Assembly: GCA_031292625.1 (NCBI GenBank) | Contig: JARLGU010000065.1 | Location: forward strand, 26,849 to 90,848 | Source: Capsulimonadaceae bacterium | Lineage (GTDB): Bacteria; Armatimonadota; Armatimonadia; Armatimonadales; Capsulimonadaceae | Reading direction: 5' to 3' | DNA: 64,000 bases | Shown: positions 43,808 to 51,489 of the stretch, one piece after another | Layout of the letters: each line of letters begins with the position of its first letter | Numbering within the stretch: position 1 is the stretch's first letter | Notes under the pieces: generated by a model | The model's input: the letters and a program-made list of their open reading frames with translations, nothing else | Told to the model about the DNA's origin: nothing | Databases searched by the model: none | Made by a program: the position numbers and the translations under genes

Positions 43808-44944
43808 CTATTCCGGCTGCCGGGTCACCAAGCCTTTTGAAACCCGCCAGACGGACGCGCGCTCCAAGATATCCGGAGGAAAAGAGCGGACGCTCACGCA
43901 CGACAGAAACGTTTGCGAGCCCGCCTTGCCGATAAACTCAAACAGATGTCCGCGGCGCAGATCGTCTAGATCGGACAGGACGTCATCAAGCAGCAAAAGC
44001 GGCGGTTCGCCGATCAGCTCCTCGATCAACTGGCGTTCCGCGAACTTGAGCGCGACCGCGATCGTTCGCTGCTGACCCTGGGATCCGAAGAGCCGGCTAT
44101 CGGCGCCGTTGACCAGCATTTGCACGTCGTCGCGCTGCGGACCGATCAGCGTCGTCCCCCGGGCGCGCTCTTCGTGGTGCACTTGGTCTATGCGCGTCAG
44201 AAATTCCCGCTTGATTTCTTCGACATCCCCAATAGCATCGATGGCGAACGACGGCTGGTATGTGATAACCAATTCGTCGCGGCAGTCAGAAATGGCCTTG
44301 TGCGTTTCCGACGCCAGCTGCCCCAACCGGTCTATAAACGCCCTGCGGCCGTCCATGAGGGCCGCGCCGTGCGTTGCGAGCTGGACATCCCATACCCCGA
44401 CCGTCTCGCCTCCGTGCGGTCCTGCGCGACGATCGCGAATGTCGCGCAGGAGATGGTTGCGTTGTTCGAGGGTTTTGCGGTACGCGGCGAGCGCGTGAAC
44501 GTAGCGAGGGCTCGTCTGGCTGATCTCGAGGTCCAGAAACCTTCGACGATTGGAGGGCTCCCCGCGCACGATCTCCAGATCGCCAAGATCGAAAAGAACA
44601 GCGTTAACCTTGCCGATCACCTCGGACATGCGGGTATGCTTGACCCCGTTGACCCTGGCTTGCTTCTTTTCAACCAGTGAAATCGCAAGCTCCATCTTAA
44701 CGTCCAAATCGGTGGTGCGGTTCACCTGAGCCTGAAGCCGGCACAGACCGGTACCCTGGCGAATCAATTCGGCATCCCGGCTGGCTCGCGTCGACTTGGT
44801 GGTCGCGAGTATATACAGGGACTCCAGCAGATTGCTTTTTCCCTGTGCGTTCTCTCCGACGAAAACATTGAGGCCGGGCCCGGGATCCAAATGAAGCGTT
44901 TGATAGTTACGAAAATTGGTTAAATCTAGGGAAACAACTTGCAT
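43808..44944 (-). CDS. recF: DNA replication and repair protein RecF
   Basis: A 378-residue SMC-like ATPase. The N-terminus LTNFRNYQTLHLDPGPGLNV leads to Walker A GENAQGKSNLLESLY, and Walker B is LLLLDDVLSDLDDLRRGHLF. RecF loads RecA with RecOR at gaps. In many bacteria recF is in a dnaA-dnaN-recF cluster near oriC; here the flanking genes are cspA and, upstream, a repeat-rich region without dnaA or dnaN. Confidence 0.95.
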   Translation of the reverse strand: MQVVSLDLTNFRNYQTLHLDPGPGLNVFVGENAQGKSNLLESLYILATTKSTRASRDAELIRQGTGLCRLQAQVNRTTDLDVKMELAISLVEKKQARVNGVKHTRMSEVIGKVNAVLFDLGDLEIVRGEPSNRRRFLDLEISQTSPRYVHALAAYRKTLEQRNHLLRDIRDRRAGPHGGETVGVWDVQLATHGAALMDGRRAFIDRLGQLASETHKAISDCRDELVITYQPSFAIDAIGDVEEIKREFLTRIDQVHHEERARGTTLIGPQRDDVQMLVNGADSRLFGSQGQQRTIAVALKFAERQLIEELIGEPPLLLLDDVLSDLDDLRRGHLFEFIGKAGSQTFLSCVSVRSFPPDILERASVWRVSKGLVTRQPE

Positions 44945-45288
44945 GCACTGGGGTGCCTCGCTAGGACGTCTAGCATATCCTATTGTATTATCTCATAGAT
45001 ATAAAATATAAGTAATCATCATCTTATAGGCGTGAGATTCACGTCCTGATGTGAATCAACGCGGAAACGCCGCCTTTCAAAAAGACTTGCGCCAGCGCCT
45101 TTTGCAGAAAATCGCGTGCGCCGTGGGTAAGAACGCCGTTGCCGCATGGGACGGCGACTACCTGGCGGCGCATGTGAATCATTCCGGTGAAGGTGAGCCG
45201 GCAATGCTTTAGGTGAATCCTCGATTCCGTCGATTCACGAATCGGCGGCAATGATTCACTCGATTCACGCTCTTGATTCACGATTCAC
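44945..45288. repeat. AT-rich tract and GATTCAC heptamer array upstream of recF
   Basis: An AT-rich stretch (about 44970-45030) is followed by nine copies of GATTCAC or its complement. Direct copies start at 45036, 45232, 45253, 45262, 45275 and 45282; complement copies (GTGAATC) at 45051, 45174 and 45213. The last five direct copies lie within 57 bases. GATTCAC shares the AT-N-CAC core with the DnaA box TTATNCACA, and the last copy extends to CGATTCACA. No protein gene is convincing here. It may be an origin element, or sites for an unknown regulator. Confidence 0.65.
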
Positions 45289-45296
45289 AATTCGTA

Positions 45297-45340
45297 ACGT
45301 GGCATACGCTTTATGCCGAGGCCGCATGCGTATGCCACGT
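45297..45340. repeat. 13-bp inverted repeat
   Basis: ACGTGGCATACGC and GCGTATGCCACGT form perfect arms around an 18-base loop. It lies directly beside the GATTCAC array and before the terminator-like hairpin at 45349-45380. It may be part of termination for the small gene at 45409 or a protein-binding site. Confidence 0.55.
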
Positions 45341-45348
45341 AAGCGAAA

Positions 45349-45380
45349 GCCGCCGCAGGGAGACGTTCCCATGCGGCGGC
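45349..45380 (-). terminator. Terminator of the small gene at 45409
   Basis: GCCGCCGCA / TGCGGCGGC arms enclose a further GGGA / TCCC pair. On the minus strand the stem is followed by TTTCGCTT. It lies about 30 bases past the stop of the minus-strand small gene. Confidence 0.65.
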
Positions 45381-45408
45381 GATGATGCCTGTGCTTATAG
45401 ATGAGCGT

Positions 45409-45672
45409 TCAGCTTACCGGTACGTCCCGGGGCGGAATGACAACGTTATGTCCGTCAAGCCAGAAGTGCGTAAAAGGACACTTCTCAACCAGTGACGTGT
45501 AGATTTGGACGTGCTCCTGCAACCCGAGTGCCGAGCGAAACTCAAGGGCGGTATCGCCATCCGAGAAGCAGGCCAGGAAGTCCACTCCGTCCTGGAACAG
45601 GCAGATAAACTCTCCGGTCTCCAGATGCTGCAGCGCATAGATGCGCTCCGTGCCTATAACGGTTGGTTCCAT
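45409..45672 (-). CDS. Small conserved-looking protein of unknown function
   Basis: An 87-residue acidic protein, MEPTVIGTERIYALQHLETG onwards, predicted alpha/beta with no signal peptide. A strong AGGAGG lies about 10 bases before the ATG and a good terminator follows, so the gene is well supported though no family is recognised. It is divergent from the HAD hydrolase gene. Confidence 0.7.
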   Translation of the reverse strand: MEPTVIGTERIYALQHLETGEFICLFQDGVDFLACFSDGDTALEFRSALGLQEHVQIYTSLVEKCPFTHFWLDGHNVVIPPRDVPVS

Positions 45673-45807
45673 TCACCTGTACCTCCTATTGTAATTCCTT
45701 GCGATCGTACTCATAATACGAAACAGTGCTCGATCAAAAAACGATCCTCGGAATTACTCGCATCTAACAATCGTTTGACTCTGTGTTAGTCCATCAGGTT
45801 CCAATAC

Positions 45808-46605
45808 GTGCCAATTTCAACATACGTTTTCGATATGGACGGCGTTCTTTTTCGTGGCGAGACGCCAATTCCGGATGCCGTCGCCGCAATCGACCAGCTC
45901 CAGCGGTCCGGTCGCAAGGTTTATCTTTTGACCAACAACTCCGGCAGCAGCCGCGACGACTATGTCGCCAAGCTCGCCCGGATGAACATGCATGTCCCAA
46001 TCGACAACATTTTCACGTCCGCCTATGCGACTGCGATCTATCTTCGTAATCTGGGCGCGGCTGGTAAGACAGTTTTTATTATCGGCCAGTCCGGCATCGC
46101 ACTAGAGCTTTCCGCCGCCGGTTTGAGAACGGTCGTTTCGCCAGACGAGCTTCCTTATACCCAAATCGACTATGTCGTAGCCGGAATCGATCGTTCGTTC
46201 ACCTACGATAAGCTTCGATACGCGCATTCCTGCATTTCTCACGGTCATGCACAGTTCATCGCGACGAATCGCGATGCCACTTATCCCGTCGAGAACGGAA
46301 CGATCCCCGGAGCAGGATCCATCGTCGCGAGTGTCGCCGTCGCGACCGGAATCGAGCCCTTGGTGATCGGCAAACCCGAACCTCATGCGCTTCAGGCGAT
46401 TCTCGACGTCTCCGGTTCATCCCCGAGCGAAACGCTCATGATCGGCGATCGTCTCGATACCGATATCGCCGCCGGCAAACGGCTTAATGTTCCTACGGTT
46501 CTCGTCCTCACCGGCGTTTCCACGGAGGCGGAGGCTTTGTCCGCCGAGCCGGCTTTAACGCCTGACCAAATTATTGGTAGTCTGCTACAACTCTTGGAGG
46601 CCTGA
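45808..46605 (+). CDS. HAD-IIA family hydrolase (NagD-like)
   Basis: The 265-residue HAD-superfamily phosphatase shows motif I FDMDGVLFRG, motif II LLTNNSG, the class IIA cap, and motifs III/IV around GKPEPHALQ and MIGDRLDTDIAAGK. Substrate is uncertain; relatives act on nucleotides, p-nitrophenyl phosphate and phosphoglycolate. It starts with GTG. Its stop is followed one base later by the TTG start of the next gene. Confidence 0.93.
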   Translation: MPISTYVFDMDGVLFRGETPIPDAVAAIDQLQRSGRKVYLLTNNSGSSRDDYVAKLARMNMHVPIDNIFTSAYATAIYLRNLGAAGKTVFIIGQSGIALELSAAGLRTVVSPDELPYTQIDYVVAGIDRSFTYDKLRYAHSCISHGHAQFIATNRDATYPVENGTIPGAGSIVASVAVATGIEPLVIGKPEPHALQAILDVSGSSPSETLMIGDRLDTDIAAGKRLNVPTVLVLTGVSTEAEALSAEPALTPDQIIGSLLQLLEA

Positions 46606-46606
46606 A

Positions 46607-47341
46607 TTGAGCTTTCTCACCGGAACTCTCGTTGCATGGCTTGGGCAATCCTGCTTCGTGATCACAACTCTTGCCGGCGCGCACTTGCTCATAGATCCGG
46701 TCAACCCCGCGGTCGGATATCCCGTTAAGGCGCATTCCGTCGATGCCAGCGTCATATTTGTCTCTCATAACCATTTCGACCACAACTGGACCGACATGGC
46801 CGTCAACGCGGACAACGTCGTCGAGCCCAAAACCGATCCCGGCTACCAGGATGTCCGTTTGAGCTACACGGCTGCCGGCAAGAAACAGACCGTGATCGCT
46901 AAGCGCATTTTTTCGTATCACGACCAAAATGGCGGCAAGGATCGGGGCACGAACACAATCACCGTGATCGATGTCGACGGCTTGCGCATCTGCCACCTCG
47001 GAGACCTTGGACAGCGCGAACTGACGCCTAAGCAAGTTTCGTTGATTGGCAACGTCGACGTATTGATGATCCCGGTTGGCGGATTCTACACGATCGATGC
47101 AAAGCAGGCGGTTGCGGTCACCGAACAACTTCATCCTAAAGTGATCTTCCCGATGCACTTCCAGACGTCTTATCTCAACCCCGACCTCAAAGCCAAACTT
47201 CATCCCGTGAGCGAATATCTCGATGCGATGCGCGGCAAGGCAACCGTTGTCAGCGGCGATGCGGACCGCTATCCATTGGCTCACGACCGGTTGCCGTCGA
47301 AGCCAGTGATCGTTCTGCTCAAGTGGACCGAAAGGCCGTGA
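46607..47341 (+). CDS. Metallo-beta-lactamase-fold hydrolase (UlaG-like)
   Basis: A 244-residue protein with AWLGQSCFVITTLAGAHLLIDP and HNHFDHN, the HxHxDH metal motif, then HLGDLGQ and IFPMHFQTSY. Relatives include UlaG lactonase and UPF0173 proteins. TTG at 46607 is chosen because GGAGG lies six bases before it; an upstream ATG at 46574 would overlap the HAD gene. Substrate unknown; co-transcribed with the HAD gene. Confidence 0.88.
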   Translation: MSFLTGTLVAWLGQSCFVITTLAGAHLLIDPVNPAVGYPVKAHSVDASVIFVSHNHFDHNWTDMAVNADNVVEPKTDPGYQDVRLSYTAAGKKQTVIAKRIFSYHDQNGGKDRGTNTITVIDVDGLRICHLGDLGQRELTPKQVSLIGNVDVLMIPVGGFYTIDAKQAVAVTEQLHPKVIFPMHFQTSYLNPDLKAKLHPVSEYLDAMRGKATVVSGDADRYPLAHDRLPSKPVIVLLKWTERP

Positions 47342-47384
47342 CGGCGCTTGCTTGCGGCGCGCGGACAGAGGAGCCGTTCGTATC

Positions 47385-48971
47385 ATGACAGACCTTTCAG
47401 AGTTTATAAAACGCCAGCAAGAGATTGTAGAGACGATCGAGCGAGATAGCCAGCAGGCGTACTGGGATGCCACGGTGACCGGAGATTCAGGCGCGCTCGA
47501 TCGGGCAGCCGGCCTTCAGGCCAGCCTCGACCTCTGTTACTCCTCCGTCGAGCGACGCCACGAGCTGCTCGCCACCGCCGAACCCCTTGACGAGAGTCTC
47601 GCGCGTCAGCGAAAGATCTTGCTCGACTCGTTCGCGCGCGCCCAGATGAGCCCTGAGGCAATCTACGAGCTAAGCAAGCGCTCGATGACTGTTGAAAGCA
47701 TCTTCGCCAATTTTCGCGCCAAGCTGAAAGACGTCGCCGTCACCGACAACGACCTGAAGGCCGTTCTGCGCCGGTCAAGCGACTCGAGTGAGCGACGAGA
47801 AGCTTGGGAGGCCAGCAAGGTAATCGGAAGCACTGTCGAGGGTGAGCTTCTCGATCTTGTCGCGTTGCGTAATCGAGAGGCGCAGGCGGCCGGTTATCCA
47901 GACTACTACGTGATGCAGATCCGGCTGCAAGAGCTCGACGAGATTGAGCTGTTTCGCGTGCTCGAAAATGTTTCGCGCTCGCTTACTCCCTCCTTCGTTG
48001 AATACAAGGCCGGGCTCGACGCCACGCTCTCCGCGCGCTTTGGCGTGACGATCGATGAATTGCGCCCCTGGCACTACGAAGATCCGTTCTTCCAGGATGC
48101 GCCATCCGCCGACTCGTCGCTCGACGATATATTCGAGCGCGCTGATCTTGAACGAATTGCGAGCAGGTTTTATCAGGAGATCGGACTGCCCATCGATCAC
48201 CTCTTGAAACGCGCCGACCTATATGAACGATCTGGCAAGAGCCAGCACGCGTTCTGCATGGCGGTCGGCCGTGGGACCGGCGACATTCGGGTTGCGTGCA
48301 ACCTGCGAGGCACCGCGCGTTGGATGGAAACGCTGCTGCACGAGTTTGGGCATGCCGTCTACGACGACCTGGTCGATCGTGATTTGCCGTTCTTTCTGCG
48401 AACCTACTCCCATATCCTGACAACCGAAGCTATCGCCGAGATGATGGGCCGCTTTGTCAGCAATGCCGCCTGGCTGCGTGCGTATGCGGGCGTTCCCGCC
48501 GGTCAGGCGGCCGAGATCGAGCGCCAGGCTCGAGCCGTTTCCAGAGGGCACCTGCTTGTGTTTACGCAATGGGTGCAAGTGATGACGCAGTTCGAGCGCG
48601 AGCTTTATGCTAACCCCTCTCAGGACCTGAATAAGCTCTGGTGGGACCTCGTCGAGACGCATCAGCGCCTGAAGCGGCCCGAAGGTCGCAACGAACCCGA
48701 TTGGGCCGCAAAAATCCACCTGGCGACCGCTCCCGCGTACTACCATAACTATCTTCTCGGTGAAATGATGGCATCGCAGATTCTGCGTACCCTCCGGTCG
48801 ACCGTCGCGGGCGGCTCCGAAGATCGCTTGGTGTCGGATCCGGCGGTTGGCGGCTGGCTGGCTCAGCATATCTTTCGCCCAGGCTCGCGGTACTCGTGGA
48901 ACGACCTGATCGCGCGCGCAACCGGCGAACCGCTCAACCCGGCTTATCTTGTGGCCGAGGTGATAGACTAA
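47385..48971 (+). CDS. M3-like zinc metallopeptidase (oligoendopeptidase/dipeptidase type)
   Basis: About 528 residues, almost entirely helical. The zinc site is LLHEFGHAVYDD (HExxH) with a downstream Glu in TEAIAEMMGRF as third ligand. The N-terminal part (QQEIVETIERDSQQAYWDAT) resembles M3/M2 gluzincins, which cleave short peptides. It is cytoplasmic with no signal peptide. ATG at 47385 is preferred to the longer frame at 47352. Peptidase family M2 versus M3 cannot be decided by eye. Confidence 0.88.
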   Translation: MTDLSEFIKRQQEIVETIERDSQQAYWDATVTGDSGALDRAAGLQASLDLCYSSVERRHELLATAEPLDESLARQRKILLDSFARAQMSPEAIYELSKRSMTVESIFANFRAKLKDVAVTDNDLKAVLRRSSDSSERREAWEASKVIGSTVEGELLDLVALRNREAQAAGYPDYYVMQIRLQELDEIELFRVLENVSRSLTPSFVEYKAGLDATLSARFGVTIDELRPWHYEDPFFQDAPSADSSLDDIFERADLERIASRFYQEIGLPIDHLLKRADLYERSGKSQHAFCMAVGRGTGDIRVACNLRGTARWMETLLHEFGHAVYDDLVDRDLPFFLRTYSHILTTEAIAEMMGRFVSNAAWLRAYAGVPAGQAAEIERQARAVSRGHLLVFTQWVQVMTQFERELYANPSQDLNKLWWDLVETHQRLKRPEGRNEPDWAAKIHLATAPAYYHNYLLGEMMASQILRTLRSTVAGGSEDRLVSDPAVGGWLAQHIFRPGSRYSWNDLIARATGEPLNPAYLVAEVID

Positions 48972-49037
48972 GAAGGAGAAGAGTCGCTCTAAAACCGCGT
49001 TTATTGTTCTGAACATCCTTCCGCCTCGCTTCTTCAA

Positions 49038-49070
49038 TGCCCTCAGGGCACTGAGCCTGTCGAACTGACG
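49038..49070. repeat. REP-like palindromic element
   Basis: TGCCCTCAGGGCA is a 13-base palindrome running into CTGAGCCTGTCGAACTGACGG. This resembles the widely scattered TTCGACAGGCTCAG-type extragenic palindromes of many bacteria. It lies in the leader between the M3-like peptidase and nadB. A partly similar stretch (CCCTGAGGCTCTCGAAGGG) occurs at 51260-51278. Confidence 0.5.
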
Positions 49071-49123
49071 GAAGATACCGGCGCGGCGGGAAGATAGGTT
49101 GCCGCCGCCGAGCGATCTTTACA

Positions 49124-50704
49124 ATGGAAGCATATGATTTTCTCGTAATTGGCAGCGGCAGCGCCGGCTTGACGTTTGCCCTCGAAGCCTGCGCTCATGG
49201 AACGGTTGCCCTTGTGACCAAAAAGGAGCGCACCGACTCGAACACCAACTGGGCGCAGGGAGGAATCGCCGGTGTGCTCGGGCCTGACGATACCCCGGAT
49301 CTGCACGTGGGTGATACGCTCATTGCGGGCGCGGGTCTCTGTGACGAGCAGGCGGTGCGCACGCTGGTCGAAGAAGGTCCCGCGGCAATCCGCAGGCTAA
49401 TGACGTTCGGCGCAAGCTTTACGGTGGACAGCGAGGGCGGTTTGTCTCTCGGCCGTGAAGGAGGTCACTCCCGCCGCCGGATTGTTCGCCACGCGGACCG
49501 CACGGGCCGCGAAGTGGAACGCAGCCTGGTCGACGAGGCTCGTCGCCGGCCCAACATCCATGTCCTCGAACACCACAACGCGATCGACCTGATCACATTG
49601 CCAACGAGCGGCGGGCTGCCGGTTTGCGCGGGCGCGTATGTCCTCGATGAGCGCTCCGGACGGGTCGAGCAATACGCGGCGCGCGCGACAGTGCTGGCGA
49701 CCGGCGGTTGCGGGATGGTCTACCAGCACACCACAAATCCTCCGATCGCGACCGGCGACGGCGTCGCAATGGCCTGGCGGGCTGGCGCGAGAATCTCCAA
49801 TATGGAGTTTATTCAGTTTCACCCGACGTCGCTCTACGCCCCTAATTCACGCAGCTTTCTAATTAGCGAAGCCGTTCGCGGCGAAGGCGGCGTTCTGCGC
49901 CGGGCCGATGGGACCGCGTTCATGGGCGAATACGATGAGCGCAAGGATCTCGCGCCGCGCGATATCGTCGCGCGCGCTATCGATAGCGAGATGAAGCGCG
50001 TCAACACGCCTTGCGTGTACCTGGATATCACGCACAAGGACGGCGAGTGGCTCAAAGACCATTTCCCGACAATCTACGCACACTGTTTGACGTTCGGAAT
50101 CGACATCACGACGGATTGGATCCCGGTCGTCCCGGCGGCGCATTACTCTTGCGGCGGGATCAAGACGGATCTCAATGGACGCACCAACATTGACCGGCTC
50201 TATGCCTGCGGCGAGGCCGCCTGCACGGGAGTGCATGGCGCAAACCGGCTGGCGTCGAACTCGTTGCTCGAAGCGCTCGTCTATGCGCGCCGGTCATCGG
50301 CGGATGCGGTTGCGCGGGTGAACGAATGGGATATCATCGAGGAGCTTCCCGAATATAATCTGGCCGCCCTTGGGCGCGAAGGCGACCCGGTCAGCGCCAT
50401 CGACCTGCAAGCGCGACTCCAATCCGTCATGCAGCGCTATGTCGGGATCGTCCGCAGCAACGCGCGCCTTCAAAAGGCATCGGCCGCGATCACCGCGTTG
50501 ACCGGCGAGGCCGTCGGCCTCTTCGCCGATGGCGTGATCACCCATGACCGCCTTGAAGCGCGCAACCTTCTCCAGGTGGCCGGTCTGATTGTCGCCAGCG
50601 CTCAACTCCGCCACGAATCGCGCGGGCTGCACTATACCACGGATTACCCAGAGCAGGTCGAGAGCGAAAAGCACGAGACGCTTTTGGTAAAGGAAGCAGA
50701 GTAG
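49124..50704 (+). CDS. nadB: L-aspartate oxidase
   Basis: The 526-residue flavoprotein of the succinate dehydrogenase/fumarate reductase class has FAD binding LVIGSGSAGLTFALEA, TNWAQGGIAGVL, the substrate-site GREGGHSRRRIVRHADRTGR, and HYSCGGIKTDLNGRTNIDRL. It oxidises aspartate to iminoaspartate, the first step of bacterial NAD synthesis. No nadA or nadC is adjacent. It runs convergently into comEA, with seven bases between stops. Confidence 0.95.
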   Translation: MEAYDFLVIGSGSAGLTFALEACAHGTVALVTKKERTDSNTNWAQGGIAGVLGPDDTPDLHVGDTLIAGAGLCDEQAVRTLVEEGPAAIRRLMTFGASFTVDSEGGLSLGREGGHSRRRIVRHADRTGREVERSLVDEARRRPNIHVLEHHNAIDLITLPTSGGLPVCAGAYVLDERSGRVEQYAARATVLATGGCGMVYQHTTNPPIATGDGVAMAWRAGARISNMEFIQFHPTSLYAPNSRSFLISEAVRGEGGVLRRADGTAFMGEYDERKDLAPRDIVARAIDSEMKRVNTPCVYLDITHKDGEWLKDHFPTIYAHCLTFGIDITTDWIPVVPAAHYSCGGIKTDLNGRTNIDRLYACGEAACTGVHGANRLASNSLLEALVYARRSSADAVARVNEWDIIEELPEYNLAALGREGDPVSAIDLQARLQSVMQRYVGIVRSNARLQKASAAITALTGEAVGLFADGVITHDRLEARNLLQVAGLIVASAQLRHESRGLHYTTDYPEQVESEKHETLLVKEAE

Positions 50705-50711
50705 GGCGGGA

Positions 50712-51230
50712 CTAGAACCTCAGGAACGGCCGCATTTTCGCGAGTTTCTTATCGCCGATTCCGGGAACATTCGTCAAATCCTCGGGTGAGTGGAATCCGC
50801 CGATCTGATCACGGTACTCGAGAATCTTCGCGGCCATCTTCGGTCCGACACCCGGAAGCCGCTGCAACTCCTCGGCGGATGCCGTGTTCATATCAACGCT
50901 GCCGTCGCCCGGTTCTTTCAGCTTTGCAACGCTCCCCGATCGGCGGTGACGCTCGCTTTGCGCCTCGCCGGTCCCAACATCCTCGGAGCCCGCCGTCTCT
51001 TCCGCGTGATGCCGGTGCGATTTTCGAGGCTTTTGGGGAGACTCGGGAGCAGGGGTGGGCGGCGCCGCGGCGATTGGGGCAGGTGGCTGCTGCGAGGGGG
51101 CTCCCGTGATGACGATCGGGACGTTACCCGATGTTCCCGCGATCTCTCCGGCGCGAAAGGCCGCGAACAGCCCAACGGTCACGAGAACGACGAGAAGACC
51201 GGCGATTGCGTAGCGATGTCTTGGCTCCAA
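50712..51230 (-). CDS. comEA: ComEA-like helix-hairpin-helix DNA-binding protein
   Basis: A 172-residue protein with a single N-terminal membrane helix (YAIAGLLVVLVTVGLFAAF), a Pro/Ala-rich linker with HRHH, and a C-terminal double helix-hairpin-helix (about 110-172: DMNTASAEELQRLPGVGPKM, NVPGIGDKKLAKMRPFL). ComEA binds incoming DNA in natural transformation. TTG at 51230 follows a strong GGGGAGG, preferred over the longer frame. A typical SLBB domain is not seen. No comEC is nearby. Confidence 0.85.
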   Translation of the reverse strand: MEPRHRYAIAGLLVVLVTVGLFAAFRAGEIAGTSGNVPIVITGAPSQQPPAPIAAAPPTPAPESPQKPRKSHRHHAEETAGSEDVGTGEAQSERHRRSGSVAKLKEPGDGSVDMNTASAEELQRLPGVGPKMAAKILEYRDQIGGFHSPEDLTNVPGIGDKKLAKMRPFLRF

Positions 51231-51489
51231 TACGCACCCTCCCCTTAACAGGCTCCGCGCCCTGAGGCTCTCGAAGGGCAGAAGCAAAAGGAGTTCAGGT
51301 CGCTGAACGCGAGGGCCGTTCAGCGTGTCGTCGAAACAAGCCGCGAGCGGCATAAGAAAAATGGCAAGCCCGGGCACAGAGGGCATATTCCCAGTGCGCT
51401 TGCCGCTTCGGAAGCCTGCCCGGCTGGGGCAAGCGGAACGCCTGACCATCTACGCGGTCCCGCGCGGCACGGCGCTGGCTGCCGTTGAC
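51231..51489. other. Intergenic region with inverted repeats between leuS and comEA
   Basis: No gene seen. It holds GCCCT-GAGGCTCTCGA-AGGGC (51259-51279) and CGCTGAACG-CGAGGGC-CGTTCAGCG (51301-51325), a perfect nine-pair stem that may end the leuS transcript although no T-run follows. Confidence 0.45.
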
